Notes: generated by a model from the sequence alone, not told the origin. Counted from the stretch's first letter, positions 59,801-63,549 are shown. The stretch: 64,000 bases of DNA from Dendrolimus kikuchii (GCA_019925095.2 CM034412.1:868001-932000); one strand, 5' to 3'. A program made the numbers and translations.

Positions 59801-62800
59801 TGGGTATATTTTCTTGGTATATTACGAGATAGTGATATATATCTTAAGGGTTAAAATCAAGATATTGAAACAGTATTTCATTGATATCAAAATGGTAGAT
59901 GTGTAACAGTTATTTATCATACTAGAGATTACAATATGAAAAATATGTAGAAAATTTTAAGTTAAATTATAAAGTTTCCAATCTCGCTATTTTTTATTAT
60001 ATAATGTTACACTTGTTATATTGTTACGACCGACAAAGACAAATTCGCACCTGCATTTTATTACCTTTCATTTGGCATTTGGACTTCTTTTGTTTGCTTT
60101 GTGTTTAAAATTTGTGAATAAAAAAACGGCCCATTGTGTATTGTAATCTTTTACGGCCTATTGTTGAATTGTGATCACTGCCGGGTATCTTGGATTTATA
60201 ATACAAGCTGATTCTAAGAAATTCGGTCTGTACATATTGCATTGGTACAGTATAAAACAATGCCCCAAGTGAGAGATGAGGCAGTCGAGCGATAACCACA
60301 AACGAAGCAAGACGTTTGTACATTCAGTAATCTATTTAGTGACAGACTTTGCGAGTGTTATTATATTTGTACCTGTGTTATACGTGTTTGTATAGTTCTA
60401 ATAAACTCTTCAATCATTCCAAGGGCATTTTAATTCAAGTCCTCCAACTCATAACAATATTAAAGAGTATAAGATTGTATTAATATTTTAAGTTAAACTT
60501 TAGATTAGTGGTCACTTAATTTTAAGTAGTGGGGGGGCGGAGGGCTAGTTGGGGAGGAATACTTCTCCCTTCTGCAACCCCCATGTCTAGAAGTCATGTA
60601 GTTCTTGAGATATTAATTTTTTCATTCATCTGTATCGTTATATTGCGACAATGATCACCAGCCTGTGCTGGCACTTGTCGGCTGCTGGTTTAAAGTCTAA
60701 CCTAACCTAAGTCACCGTTCTAGTCACTGGTCGCAATTTTCAACTAAAGCCCACAAGCCAAGCGAGCATGCCATGGCAGCGATCAGCGAATGTCACAACC
60801 GATTTGTATACCATTGTTGCAATATATAAGCAAAATAAAACTATTTTCATATTTAAAAATCAATAAACTAATTCAAAACTTGTTTACTAAACTCAAAACC
60901 ATTTTTAGTGTTTGTACATTAAACTTAGTGTATTCTAGAAGTGCACAATATAAATTGATATTACAAAAAATATTGATATATGAACACAATATATCGCTTC
61001 TACCCAATATTATGGAATAATTTAGTATCAATATGAACAATATATTTTATTGATACACCAAATATCATTAGAAATTAAAGATCATAGTACTTTTACTTTG
61101 TTTAACCCTTTAGCTCACTATTAGCACATATGTGTCTGTGATGAGAGTGCAGATTGCGTTTGTGCACATGATCGTTACTTGTGTTGTTGTCTCACTCTGT
61201 TTATATAGGAGTTGTATGATTTGTATGAAATGGATATATTTTCTTGGTATATTATGAGATAGTGATAGTGTTGTGGCTTTTTGGTATATCATAAGTATAT
61301 TGATAATTGTCTTAAGGGTTAAACTGATTTATGGTTGGCAACTTGAGTAAAAACAAAATGTTAAACCCTGAATTATTTAATAACTAGCATTCATAAGGAA
61401 AGTTTGTTAACAAACATACATACATACATAACTTCATGCCAGTTCCGTTGCGGGGTAGGCACTTTGTTAACAAAGTACTCTAAATTACTTCAAATCTAAC
61501 CTAACCTAACCTACAATGTATAATTGTCTCAACATCTGAAGATCAACTCCCGAGTCTCTCGAATTAACTCCCGATTTTATTTTTTTTGTAGTTTTTCAGC
61601 ATTGGACGATTATGAGATATAGTAATGAAATTATTTGATTATGAAAATAAGTAAGCTACTGATTTCATAATCATTTTTCAATATTAGTATTCGAAAATAA
61701 TTCAATTTTGACATTAGTTATGAAAAAAAATTTCAATATATTGAAGATATCCGATATATTTCTATGATATATCGCAAAGCATCAATAGAACACTATGATA
61801 TATTATATCGAAAAAAATATCGATATTTTTTTTTGTATGAACCTCCCTAGTGTATTCCTAAACACAAATCACACTTTGTTATCAACAAAAGTGGCATAAC
61901 CTTATTTATAAAACATATTTTTGTTTTTCTCATTATTCATTCAAGACTTGTTTGTGGGCCACAAAAACTTGTTTCCTAACCCAAATGACAGGTCTAGTAG
62001 CGCTATATAAGGCGTATGTTACCCCCAAAACTCAAATTACCCTTAATCTCATATCACTCTATATCAAAGCGCAGCCGTATTTTGTTATAAATGATCTTAT
62101 TCGACTTGTTAGTCCATAGAAGCTACATTTTCAATTTCCACATCCATAAATGGCACACTCATAAATACTTATAAATAATGTATATAAATAATGTATTAGG
62201 AACAGTAACAACATGTCCTGTTCGTTTGATAGATAAAAAGTAAATTTATTTAAATCAATTCCATTTACCTAAGCCAGGGAAGACTGATTTTTAGTTTTCT
62301 ATTATTATTTTTAGGTTATGATCAATTACAGGTCAGCAATAACAACTCCTGAGACTACTTTGGGATGTTTTACAGGATATATATCACATAAAACATCAGA
62401 AGTGTAATGAGTTAAAACTGTAGGTTTGTGGAATTTTAAAATATGATTATAAATAGATATGTTTTCAAGTCTTTCCAAGTGAACACAAACTAGACTATTG
62501 CAGAACCGGTCTTTAGAACAACTTTTGTAAAATTTTAACATTCATTTAAGAAGATAATTACCAAACTGTCTTCAGTTTAGCAGGAATAAAACTCAATTCT
62601 ACATTGGAACAAGAGTGATTATTAATGCAAAAAAGTACGTAAAATCACATAATGTATGCATATGAATTACGTCTGAAGGCGAAACTGATAATAAACTAAA
62701 TATTAAGTTATCCAGATGGTATTAATTAACATAAAAATGAAGTAATTCCTAAGAAAACATACACTTTATCAGCCAACTCCCGCACCTTCCACATGCTTAT

Positions 62801-62812
62801 AAAGCGGTCCAT
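20341..62812 (-). CDS. lqfR: Epsin-related clathrin adaptor (LqfR / CLINT1 / epsinR), 11-exon gene span
   Basis: Monomeric adaptor binding phosphoinositides through an ENTH domain and clathrin/AP-1 through its tail at the trans-Golgi network and endosomes (family knowledge). Exons (minus strand): 62812-62763, 44371-44170, 40181-40053, 39024-38916, 37756-37673, 36962-36881, 36168-35996, 35412-35241, 31094-30838, 29076-28930, 20810-20341. All junction phases agree and the coding sum is 1875 nt, 624 residues, essentially the length of human CLINT1. ENTH occupies residues about 10-150; KKIDLG ends exon 7; FGDFANAF and GFADFTSAF (exon 9) fit gamma-ear-binding motifs; [14 protein letters not shown] in exon 11 matches the conserved C-terminal block of CLINT1. 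An alternative terminal exon (28035-25283) encodes Tel2. Confidence 0.93.
20923..21630. mobile_element. hAT-like non-autonomous element, copy 1
   Basis: Starts cagggatgggccgaaattcg and ends cgaa..attcggccatcccta; the ends are inverted repeats of the kind seen in hAT elements. The flanks share attat. The second copy (44403-50753) is interrupted by other elements. No transposase ORF. Confidence 0.7.
21768..21993. mobile_element. Helitron-like / MITE fragment
   Basis: Starts actagctgtcccggcagacg and ends in an AT-run after acacaacgtgacacg. From memory this type of sequence is a very common lepidopteran repeat end; the superfamily call is tentative. Confidence 0.4.
22094..22200 (-). repeat. Diverged piece of the tRNA-derived SINE
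   Basis: Shares the ctgatcc..acacccagaccatagtaaac and gttcgtttac-like blocks with the SINE at 28497-28690. Confidence 0.4.
22228..22550 (+). repeat. Family-A repeat, copy
   Basis: Full-length with long T-run start; closest to the 18968 copy. Confidence 0.85.
22608..22682 (-). repeat. tRNA-like SINE head fragment
   Basis: On the minus strand it reads GTGATAGCTTAGTGCTTAAA (A-box-like) and then GGTCTGGGTTCGAGTC (B-box-like). It does not fold into a full tRNA, so a SINE head is the likely origin. Confidence 0.45.
22776..23309 (-). mobile_element. 5'-truncated Jockey-clade LINE fragment
   Basis: Minus-strand copy of the last ~530 bp of the 44939-50298 element: end of ORF2 ([20 protein letters not shown]) plus 3' UTR and a poly(A) tail (T-run at 22779-22790). 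Lacks the stretch around the ORF2 stop that contains the ggccgggatcgg block. Dead copy. Confidence 0.85.
23595..24065. mobile_element. Family-C TIR element (Tc1/pogo-like MITE), copy 1
   Basis: Starts TA-cagtgtaaactctatataacg and ends cgttacatggagtttacactg, giving imperfect inverted ends. Other copies: 29252-29688 (inverted) and 56374-57165 (with a family-A insertion). The cagtg start and TA flank resemble pogo/Tigger-type MITEs. Confidence 0.65.
24066..24563. other. AT-rich, no feature recognised
   Basis: Intronic for the short lqfR isoform. Nothing coding seen. Confidence 0.35.
24564..25110 (+). repeat. Family-A repeat split by an insertion
   Basis: The block aatgttgttacggtggcata..ctagaccagg at 24568-24600 and the block gtagccatccagacggtcaa onward at 25016-25110 are contiguous in other family-A copies; about 415 bp of unrelated AT-rich DNA separates them. 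The distal half lies in the presumed 3' UTR of the Tel2 exon. Confidence 0.6.
24982..24987 (-). terminator. Candidate poly(A) signal downstream of the Tel2 exon
   Basis: AATAAA on the minus strand about 300 nt after the Tel2 stop at 25283. If used, it ends the long epsinR-Tel2 transcript before exon 11. Confidence 0.35.
25283..28035 (-). CDS. TELO2: TELO2/Tel2 exon: alternative terminal exon of the epsinR gene
   Basis: Encodes nearly the whole of Tel2, the TTT-complex (Tel2-Tti1-Tti2) subunit that with HSP90 stabilises mTOR, ATM, ATR and DNA-PK-type kinases (family knowledge). Recognised by an N-terminal helical-repeat half, the acidic [16 protein letters not shown] segment (the CK2-phosphorylated linker in human TELO2) followed by [12 protein letters not shown], and a C-terminal half with RSKTRYF-like, FFYPLVNGF and [12 protein letters not shown] blocks of the Telomere_reg-2 domain. 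916 codons plus TAA. It opens with TTTATTTACAG|GC, a proper acceptor in phase 1 that matches exon 10 (phase 1). The in-frame ATG at 28054 lies inside the polypyrimidine tract and would add only MHFLFTG; it is not a convincing start. Fusion product about 1385 residues. Confidence 0.92.
28036..28496. other. Intron 10 of the long isoform, no element recognised
   Basis: AT-rich; includes the polypyrimidine tract of the Tel2 acceptor. I searched it on the minus strand for a separate Tel2 first exon and saw none that I could support. Confidence 0.4.
28497..28690 (-). mobile_element. tRNA-derived SINE
   Basis: Minus strand begins GGCCTCTGTGGTTGAGCGGG (A-box) with GGTTCGATTCCTGG (B-box), then a non-tRNA body containing GTTATTTACTATGGACTGGG and CACACAC at the end. 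The tRNA part is not a complete cloverleaf, so it is not a functional tRNA gene. Confidence 0.65.
28930..29076 (-). CDS. lqfR: lqfR exon 10: shared splice branch-point exon with GC donor
   Basis: Acceptor TTTTAG|GTAGT, phase 1; reads [20 protein letters not shown] and ends TMLQPNIT with the final G. The only donor that keeps phase 1 is ACAG|GCAAGT, a GC-AG type with an otherwise ideal consensus. The nearby GTGTAG would give phase 2 and shift both downstream exons out of frame. LDLLSEL resembles adaptor/clathrin tail motifs. Confidence 0.88.
29252..29688. mobile_element. Family-C TIR element, copy 2 (inverted)
   Basis: cagtgtaaactccatgtaac start and gttatatagagtttacacgg end with TA on both sides; inverse of 23595-24065. 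Confidence 0.65.
29691..30231. other. Intron 9 of lqfR, no feature recognised
   Basis: AT-rich; nothing coding or shared. Confidence 0.35.
30232..30270. repeat. (TA)n microsatellite
   Basis: Uninterrupted ta dinucleotides, about 19 units, directly ahead of the 19-bp minisatellite. Confidence 0.95.
30278..30745. repeat. 19-20-bp minisatellite, about 23 units
   Basis: Units of gacttgatttttcacttat and variants (gaatttttacttat, gattttgcatttat). Lies within 100 bp of the exon-9 donor in intron 9. Confidence 0.92.
30838..31094 (-). CDS. lqfR: lqfR exon 9: gamma-ear-binding region
   Basis: Acceptor TTTCAG|AGCTG (phase 2), donor TCAG|GTTGGT (phase 1). Reads [20 protein letters not shown] and later [14 protein letters not shown], two acidic-phenylalanine motifs of the class that binds GGA/AP-1 gamma-ear domains, separated by a proline/serine-rich linker with PSVP and IPA(I/V) repeats. 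Confidence 0.9.
31258..31995 (+). pseudogene. 5'-truncated non-LTR retrotransposon (RT C-terminus), two broken frames
   Basis: Frame 1 (31271-31567) reads [20 protein letters not shown] and [19 protein letters not shown], the post-catalytic thumb region of a LINE RT. Frame 2 (31579-31974) reads [40 protein letters not shown] and the C-terminal [20 protein letters not shown]. The break between them is a stop/frameshift near 31567. Followed by a TATG-repeat tail at 31977-31997. Parent of the shorter copies at 4738, 13409, 39858, 55478 and 61415. Confidence 0.75.
32285..33720 (-). repeat. Three tandem copies of an RT-derived fragment
   Basis: Period about 445 bp: units roughly 32351-32812, 32813-33258 and 33259-33720. 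Each codes on the minus strand for [20 protein letters not shown], the conserved RT palm motif of non-LTR elements, directly joined to [20 protein letters not shown] and a C-terminal tail, so the FADD region between them has been deleted in all units. Unit 1 extends furthest (to [10 protein letters not shown]). Confidence 0.75.
33850..34857. mobile_element. Tigger/pogo-like non-autonomous element
   Basis: TA-cagtagaacctctaagtcaa at the left and acttatcgaggttctactg-TA at the right are inverted ends typical of pogo/Tigger elements. The interior shares the family-D block (acttatactaatgtagagtg to tgggccttatatctat) with 40968-41412 and 55768-56148. No transposase frame survives. Confidence 0.65.
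35241..35412 (-). CDS. lqfR: lqfR exon 8
   Basis: Acceptor TTTGTAG|GTGCT (phase 1), donor CCAAG|GTGAGA (phase 2). Reads [20 protein letters not shown], then [17 protein letters not shown] and [11 protein letters not shown]. The LLDDLF segment is a conserved-looking helical motif in an otherwise disordered tail. Confidence 0.9.
35697..35985. repeat. (TG)n/(CA)n microsatellite beside exon 7
   Basis: Long tg dinucleotide tract with cg and ta interruptions on the plus strand; on the transcribed minus strand it is a CA-rich tract starting within about 15-30 nt of the exon-7 donor. Long cysteine/valine open frames here are artefacts. Confidence 0.93.
35996..36168 (-). CDS. lqfR: lqfR exon 7
   Basis: Acceptor ATTACAG|AGAG (phase 2), donor CTCG|GTAGGT (phase 1). 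Reads [20 protein letters not shown] and then [20 protein letters not shown] and [10 protein letters not shown], the basic Ser/Pro-rich linker ending in the IDLG that human CLINT1 also has. Confidence 0.9.
36733..36790 (-). repeat. Family-A repeat, terminal fragment
   Basis: ggcaaccgctttccatcagg to ctgctgaactc, inverse of the family-A start. Confidence 0.6.
36881..36962 (-). CDS. lqfR: lqfR exon 6
   Basis: Acceptor TTTCAG|ATGAG (phase 1), donor CAGAA|GTAAGT (phase 2). Short acidic exon, [20 protein letters not shown] then GYRKPQ. Confidence 0.88.
37025..37645. repeat. A-rich tandem array filling intron 5
   Basis: Complex repeats of acgaaaattac, acaaacgaaaatacaagcg and aaacagtaagtattac, with an ~80-85-bp higher-order unit repeated several times. 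The array occupies almost the whole 710-bp intron between exons 5 and 6. Confidence 0.9.
37673..37756 (-). CDS. lqfR: lqfR exon 5
   Basis: Acceptor TGTAG|GTATG (phase 1), donor TGGG|GTGAGT (phase 1). Reads [20 protein letters not shown] then SDRGSTW. Confidence 0.88.
37912..38391 (+). pseudogene. Unidentified coding-like fragment, interrupted by a short inverted-repeat insert
   Basis: Plus-strand open frame to a TAA at 38389, with protein-like composition: [20 protein letters not shown], then [19 protein letters not shown], ending [17 protein letters not shown]. Its upstream edge is an inverted repeat: ctggactaaaatgacagct at 37912-37930 and agctgtcattttagtccag at 38053-38071. It lies inside lqfR intron 4, opposite strand. 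I do not recognise the protein; it looks like the Ser/Pro-rich C-terminus of a regulatory protein and may be a retrocopy or transposon-captured piece. Confidence 0.35.
38411..38815. repeat. Repeat-like sequence of unknown family
   Basis: gactttattgtacaccaata and the later ccaaaataaatgagttcact have the look of retroelement 3' ends, but no copy elsewhere in the window confirms it. Confidence 0.25.
38916..39024 (-). CDS. lqfR: lqfR exon 4: end of ENTH domain
   Basis: Acceptor TTTCAG|GGTAT (phase 0), donor ATTG|GTACGT (phase 1). Reads [20 protein letters not shown] and [17 protein letters not shown], very close to human CLINT1 over the last ENTH helix. Confidence 0.95.
39345..39640. mobile_element. 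Common lepidopteran-type repeat (aaccgacttcaaaaaa)
   Basis: ttaaccgacttcaaaaaagaaagaggttct start and accgattac(t/g)c(c/t)g(a)gatttatgatccg blocks that occur twice within the element. From memory such sequences are abundant in Lepidoptera; class not assigned. Confidence 0.4.
39858..40003 (-). mobile_element. Truncated non-LTR retrotransposon 3' end with TATG tail
   Basis: catacatacataacttgacg and on to cttaaggctcctg; inverse of the 31258-31995 end. Confidence 0.65.
40053..40181 (-). CDS. lqfR: lqfR exon 3: ENTH domain core
   Basis: Acceptor ATTTCAG|TGCCT (phase 0), donor CAG|GTAAGG (phase 0). 43 residues: [20 protein letters not shown] and [20 protein letters not shown], nearly identical to the human protein over [20 protein letters not shown]. 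Confidence 0.96.
40355..40967 (+). mobile_element. GC-rich non-LTR-type 3' UTR with ATT tail
   Basis: A GC-rich block in AT-rich intron ending ccccctgcgggattattattattattatta; a trinucleotide tail of this kind is common at LINE 3' ends. No ORF convincing enough to name the family. Confidence 0.4.
40968..41412. repeat. Family-D repeat, copy
   Basis: Shares tacggactcgagttc(c/t)gt, gtagagtgtatctgttacat and gtgtgcgtgtaatgcaatgc blocks with 55768-56148, and in part with the Tigger-like element at 33850. Confidence 0.6.
41600..41815 (+). repeat. Family-A repeat, truncated copy
   Basis: gagttcagcagacaggcaga to cgggcaaataccctaccacc; lacks the last ~90 bp and the T-run. Confidence 0.8.
41968..42360. 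mobile_element. Second copy of the hairpin element at 2134-2655
   Basis: Same interior (caaattggacaagta..ctgcccgtaaaacttc) and right part, ending tatatagaagtttcacttc; left arm shortened to ~18 bp by deletion. Confidence 0.6.
42399..43647 (-). mobile_element. Mariner transposon (degenerate)
   Basis: About 1.25 kb with inverted ends: ttaggtcggggaaaaagttt at 42399 and the mirrored gactttttccctaaccta at 43630-43647, TA beside the left end. Encloses a broken mariner transposase on the minus strand. Inserted in lqfR intron 2. Confidence 0.85.
42600..43466 (-). pseudogene. Mariner transposase pseudogene
   Basis: Starts ATG at 43466 ([18 protein letters not shown]). Recognisable pieces: HTH region [20 protein letters not shown] and [14 protein letters not shown]; catalytic [22 protein letters not shown] and [13 protein letters not shown], the last with a DD34D-type mariner layout. 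Broken by a 1-base loss near 43384, a stop right after KKLDI (TAG at about 43118), a deletion of the TERNLMNRVLI-like segment, and a frameshift after FRSL near 42640. Not functional. Confidence 0.88.
43803..44135 (-). repeat. Two family-A repeats in tandem, inverted
   Basis: Units 43803-43975 and 43976-44135, each from ttgagttgtgttcc to gcctgtctgct. The first is more diverged. Both lack the distal half of the family-A consensus. They end about 35 bp from lqfR exon 2. Confidence 0.7.
44170..44371 (-). CDS. lqfR: lqfR exon 2: ENTH domain N-terminal half
   Basis: Acceptor CCACAG|CACAA: the first C completes a Val codon with GT from exon 1 (phase 2); donor ATAAG|GTGAAA (phase 0). Reads [38 protein letters not shown] and [20 protein letters not shown], matching the epsinR ENTH domain residue for residue over long stretches. 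Confidence 0.96.
44395..44402. repeat. 8-bp target duplication of the hAT-like element, left
   Basis: ataattat, identical to 50754-50761. Confidence 0.8.
44927..44938. repeat. 12-bp target duplication of the Jockey LINE, left
   Basis: caattctacacc, identical to 50299-50310. Confidence 0.9.
45315..48236 (-). CDS. Jockey ORF2: endonuclease-reverse transcriptase
   Basis: 973 residues from ATG at 48236. N-terminal APE-type endonuclease (about 14-230): [47 protein letters not shown] and [12 protein letters not shown] domain (about 455-740): [71 protein letters not shown], catalytic [12 protein letters not shown], and [12 protein letters not shown]. No internal stop or frameshift is seen and all catalytic residues named are present, so the enzyme could be active. 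Nicks target DNA and primes cDNA synthesis on it (family knowledge). Confidence 0.95.
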   Translation of the reverse strand: MAHVGRNKPRSLTLATYNANGLRNQRDLVHDFLVTNQVDILLVQETFLKPSNRDPKISNYRITRHDRVGRGGGTLIYFRRSLHCMPVVTPPLDGMEVSACRLAMTGHQPLVIVSAYLACQKTLIKKDLETLFNLGPAVIIAGDLNCKHEQWNCNTTNPNGRALINISDNLLFDILTPMTPTRYPPNRDWGTPNTLDLALLRGVTLQFHSIETMDDIDSDHRPVILRLGPQTDQTSETRTSVDWLRLETLLKATSSQDLDRIPDHIVSRHDTETAIEALTSHLQSAVRNSSRQVPVEDDRHLCLPDEVRVLLREKRAASRAHDRYPTEDNRVRLRELEREVKLRIREVREQRWDRTLRDIEPTHQAYWKLARALKSDTLTVIPALERADNTEAFDDEEKAECLAQSLELQCSPTTQNVDQSHLTEVDSEVERRSSLPAETTLDTVTVEEVQDLIKSLKPRKAPGTDGINNRVLKLLPAHLIIILVSIFNAAITNCSFPAIWKEADVIGIHKPGKPANKPSSYRPISLLSALSKLYERVILSRLRDFAFSKHLIPDEQFGFRARHSCVQQVHRITEHILSHFAHRPRPIGTAALFLDVAKAFDKVWHNGLIYKLYQFGMPDRLVLILRDFLLGRSFRFRVEGTRSSPHPLTAGVPQGSALSPLLFTLYTSDIPKTPDVELALFADDTALYTSDQNRQMACIRLQTAVTELGEWFRKWRIEVNPEKSAAMFFSPGTLRSPKRASLRLKTISLYDQQIPWAKYTKYLGVTLDRNLRFNEHITIVRNRARFVMGRLAPMIDKRSKMSLRHKLTLYKTCILPIMTYASVVFGHVKPALLDKLQIVQNKFMRRAVGAPLYMRNVDLHRDLELPSIKNYITSLSRKYFDLAPHHRNPLVVSASDYKPRRKALVRRPRNVLTDRVDVITKRLARISPPTVRTVGWQAPTDRHRRRRLRRRQSRSLHVPARDARRHSSPHRID
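48274..50118 (-). CDS. Jockey ORF1: gag-like nucleic-acid-binding protein
   Basis: 614 residues from ATG at 50118 ([20 protein letters not shown]); an upstream GTG at 50169 is less likely. Long Ala/Pro/Ser-rich N-terminal half, then a PRE_C2HC-like segment (about residues 290-400, with [20 protein letters not shown] and [11 protein letters not shown]) and CCHC zinc knuckles: [27 protein letters not shown] and [16 protein letters not shown]. The PRE_C2HC plus knuckle order is typical of Jockey-clade ORF1 proteins, which package the element RNA. Confidence 0.92.
   Translation of the reverse strand: MDGVEPSPSLLEGLLSFLRQQFPQALDQFLRTPESQSMVPVISELNSEKPVSRESHVQRAPAQAPLPAPASAATIAPAATSARPATPAAALTAVHLHSAVAPAPPASIPAALPVRPPPAPPLNDAHRVAPKSRASFSRGSASTKPRSSSASSTTSRSRSPIHRVIDSRREIDLSSEGPQNLRDAPLPPADEITPMDVAPPANIPLDREDDDGFITVNRTKKRKTQREVPPNPAPTAGTTPTAAPSSRPGPPSQRPPPPLTIREKAHWLQLAKELPGKAISIKEARDTQHGIKVMVTSSSDHRALTTLLCDRKIGYYTYALPEEKRLRAVIRGLPQEIESSYILEDLKSQALPVHEVHRMHRGDATKSPLNLVLVVLDLSPEGKKIFDLEKVCGLSGLRVERPHEKHTLRQCHRCQLYGHSALHCQSRPRCVKCLGDHGTSECTRTRDSPEPPSCILCGQAGHPANYRGCPAAPRPKRKVGKGNAQKGTRKVPNKPAFVAAPPPVVNHWTGLPTTEAFPPLRTRAPVMAGLPSATPAPALAPISKGPSGPSAHHSIAEDLALATKFAKNLPFDLQEVQLLARKLRQVSESTQPSLRDQLVIEMDHAYLLQILRSL
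50299..50310. repeat. 12-bp target duplication of the Jockey LINE, right
   Basis: caattctacacc, exact match to 44927-44938. Confidence 0.9.
50754..50761. repeat. 8-bp target duplication of the hAT-like element, right
   Basis: ataattat, exact match to 44395-44402. Confidence 0.8.
51033..51325 (+). repeat. Family-A repeat, copy
   Basis: T-run start at 51035, small internal deletions, end at gtatctgcacggat. Confidence 0.8.
51860..52537 (+). mobile_element. Possible solo LTR, left edge unresolved
   Basis: Contains gggtatataaccagcg (TATA-like) and tgtgtaataaaagcg (AATAAA, near 52468) in LTR-like order and ends ctcgcacgtaaca next to atat. I could not fix the left boundary or find its partner. 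Confidence 0.35.
52542..53430 (+). mobile_element. Solo LTR interrupted by a hAT-like element
   Basis: Starts tgttacatgccgacaaaagc, ends ctataataaattctatagta..actcataaca; flanked by atat on both sides. Related to the LTR at 60022-60456 (shared gacttgttttgtttactttg and gttatacgtgtttgtatagt). Interrupted at 52669-53159. Confidence 0.7.
52669..53159. mobile_element. hAT-like MITE within the LTR
   Basis: cagtggtttccaaactt at the left and the mirrored actttgggaaaggatg at the right; flanking octamers gtctattg and gtctaata agree at 6 of 8 positions. The LTR sequence resumes cleanly on both sides. Confidence 0.6.
53582..53775. mobile_element. Family-F palindromic repeat, copy 2
   Basis: aaaactacgttttaaccgtt and aactgttaaaatgtc ends with cttccgtgatcacggc and gaaacgtcg inside, as at 12108-12433. 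Confidence 0.55.
54094..54341. mobile_element. MITE, uninterrupted relative of the 6149-6851 outer element
   Basis: gcgttcctttagtatctcac start and gtgagtctctaatggaacgt end are inverted repeats; interior gacgtcat and ggcgaaaacgtcactaatga shared with the 6149 copy in inverse orientation. Confidence 0.65.
54397..55262. mobile_element. Repeat element with two family-B copies inside
   Basis: Opens ctagctgtgctcgcgccg. The phrase ttcagctttata occurs three times (about 54608, 54958 and 55243), bracketing family-B copies at 54640-54960 and 54970-55243, which suggests one insertion followed by duplication of insert plus flank. Confidence 0.55.
55478..55692 (-). mobile_element. Truncated non-LTR retrotransposon 3' end with TATG tail
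   Basis: catacatacataacttcacg onward to ggaaggtgtgtcgtggtctt; covers the region coding for [17 protein letters not shown] to the C-terminus in the 31258 copy, with small indels. Confidence 0.68.
55768..56148. repeat. Family-D repeat, copy
   Basis: Close match to 40968-41412. Confidence 0.6.
56374..57165. mobile_element. Family-C TIR element, copy 3, with family-A insertion
   Basis: TA-cagtgtaaactctatataac start, acatggagttaacgc-TA end; the family-A repeat at 56424-56748 interrupts the run cattttatg(g/c)c..gttatagagagttgtc that is continuous at 23630-23660. Confidence 0.68.
57385..57600. mobile_element. Helitron/MITE-like repeat
   Basis: taatattataaaagcgtaag start and accacgcgggtgaaaccgcg end; this start/end combination is, from memory, widespread in Lepidoptera. 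Confidence 0.4.
57838..58352. mobile_element. Helitron-like repeat
   Basis: tataaaattctcgtgtcagt start and gtctgccggggccgctagta end, with a duplicated ttagattcacaattagaacc block inside. A CTAG-type end after a GC-rich hairpin is compatible with a Helitron, tentative. Confidence 0.45.
58378..58672 (+). repeat. Family-A repeat, copy
   Basis: gcagacaggcagactgccca start to cattgctgcacgga end. Confidence 0.82.
58905..58945. repeat. Perfect 41-bp palindrome
   Basis: acccttgcgttaatgatcat, one t, then the exact reverse complement. No mismatches in 20-bp arms. Confidence 0.95.
58946..59671. other. AT-rich intron 1 DNA, no feature recognised
   Basis: No ORF or shared repeat seen. Confidence 0.35.
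59672..59854. mobile_element. piggyBac-like MITE, copy 1
   Basis: TTAA at both ends, inverted ends ttaaccctttag and cttaagggttaa; close copy at 61102-61322. Confidence 0.65.
60022..60456 (+). mobile_element. Solo LTR
   Basis: tgttacgaccgacaaagaca start, aactcataaca end, 435 bp, flanked by atat on both sides. Contains a tataaaac motif (about 60250) and ctaataaactc (AATAAA, about 60401). No internal retroelement sequence next to it. Confidence 0.72.
61102..61322. mobile_element. piggyBac-like MITE, copy 2
   Basis: Same ends and interior as 59672-59854 with a ~40-bp extra segment near the right end; TTAA flanks. Confidence 0.65.
61415..61463 (-). mobile_element. Very short RT-element 3' end with TATG tail
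   Basis: catacatacataacttcatg then ccagttccgttgcggggtag; only the last ~30 bp of the element plus tail. Confidence 0.55.
61464..62325. other. AT-rich intron 1 DNA, no feature recognised
   Basis: Contains a few short inverted AT-rich motifs (cgatattttttt, atatatcg) but nothing supported. Confidence 0.35.
62763..62812 (-). CDS. lqfR: lqfR exon 1: translation start
   Basis: ATG at 62812 in context aaaaATGG; reads [16 protein letters not shown] and two bases of a Val codon, then donor GT|GTATGT. Phase 2 agrees with exon 2, giving ADKVTNVVMNY. MWKVREL is the invariant N-terminus of epsinR ENTH domains. The alternative donor three bases upstream would break the frame. Intron 1 is 18.4 kb. Confidence 0.94.
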
Positions 62813-63405
62813 TTTTAATAATTAACTCTTCAAATGATATTTAAAACACAAATACACTGCAATTTAACTTTTAAACAACGTAAAATTATCTAAAAACTCG
62901 TATCTGATGATTTGGCTGACATTCTTGTAAAATGGCGACACTCAGTGTTGCAAGCGCAATGATTTAACAACCACCAATTTTTTTATCATGCTACCAATTA
63001 CACTGCGAGTTTGGAATGAGGCATTTAATTTACGGAATTGAAATTTAGTAAAGTTCACTTGAACAATTATTTAAACTAGCCTAAAACTGAAATTATATCT
63101 AAATTAAAAAGAAAAACACAAATACTTCATAACATAAAAAAATCGCGTTATTGTTTTACAAGCAAACGATATTCATTTGGATAATTATAAAAAAAAACCG
63201 TATATTTGTTTACACTTTTATTTTTCATCTTCTTAATGTATTAAAAATAACATTACAATTTTACTTATAGTACATATTACATAGTAGATGTCGCTCTGGC
63301 GATATATTGTATATCTCAAATAATACCCCTCTACCTAACTAATGGCAATAGGTGCGAAATTCAAATGTAATTATTTTCAGTACGCGAATATTGCAATTGT
63401 AGTAA
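62813..63405 (-). promoter_or_regulatory. lqfR 5' UTR / promoter interval
   Basis: Only ~600 bp separate the lqfR start codon from the poly(A) signals of the upstream gene on the same strand, so the promoter must lie here or in that gene. No TATA box was convincing. Confidence 0.4.
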
Positions 63406-63416
63406 TTTATTTTATT
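63406..63416 (-). terminator. Overlapping poly(A) signals of the upstream gene
   Basis: Two overlapping AATAAA hexamers on the minus strand (AATAAAATAAA), about 135 nt after the stop at 63550. Confidence 0.5.
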
Positions 63417-63549
63417 TTCTAATTACGCATTACACTTTCATTATAGTTACATAGCCGCCTTATTCAAAATTTTGTCTCCATTACGTTCAATTCCAAAAAA
63501 AACGGCCTATTTTACTTCTAATGAGCTCAACCCATTAGAAGGTCATACA

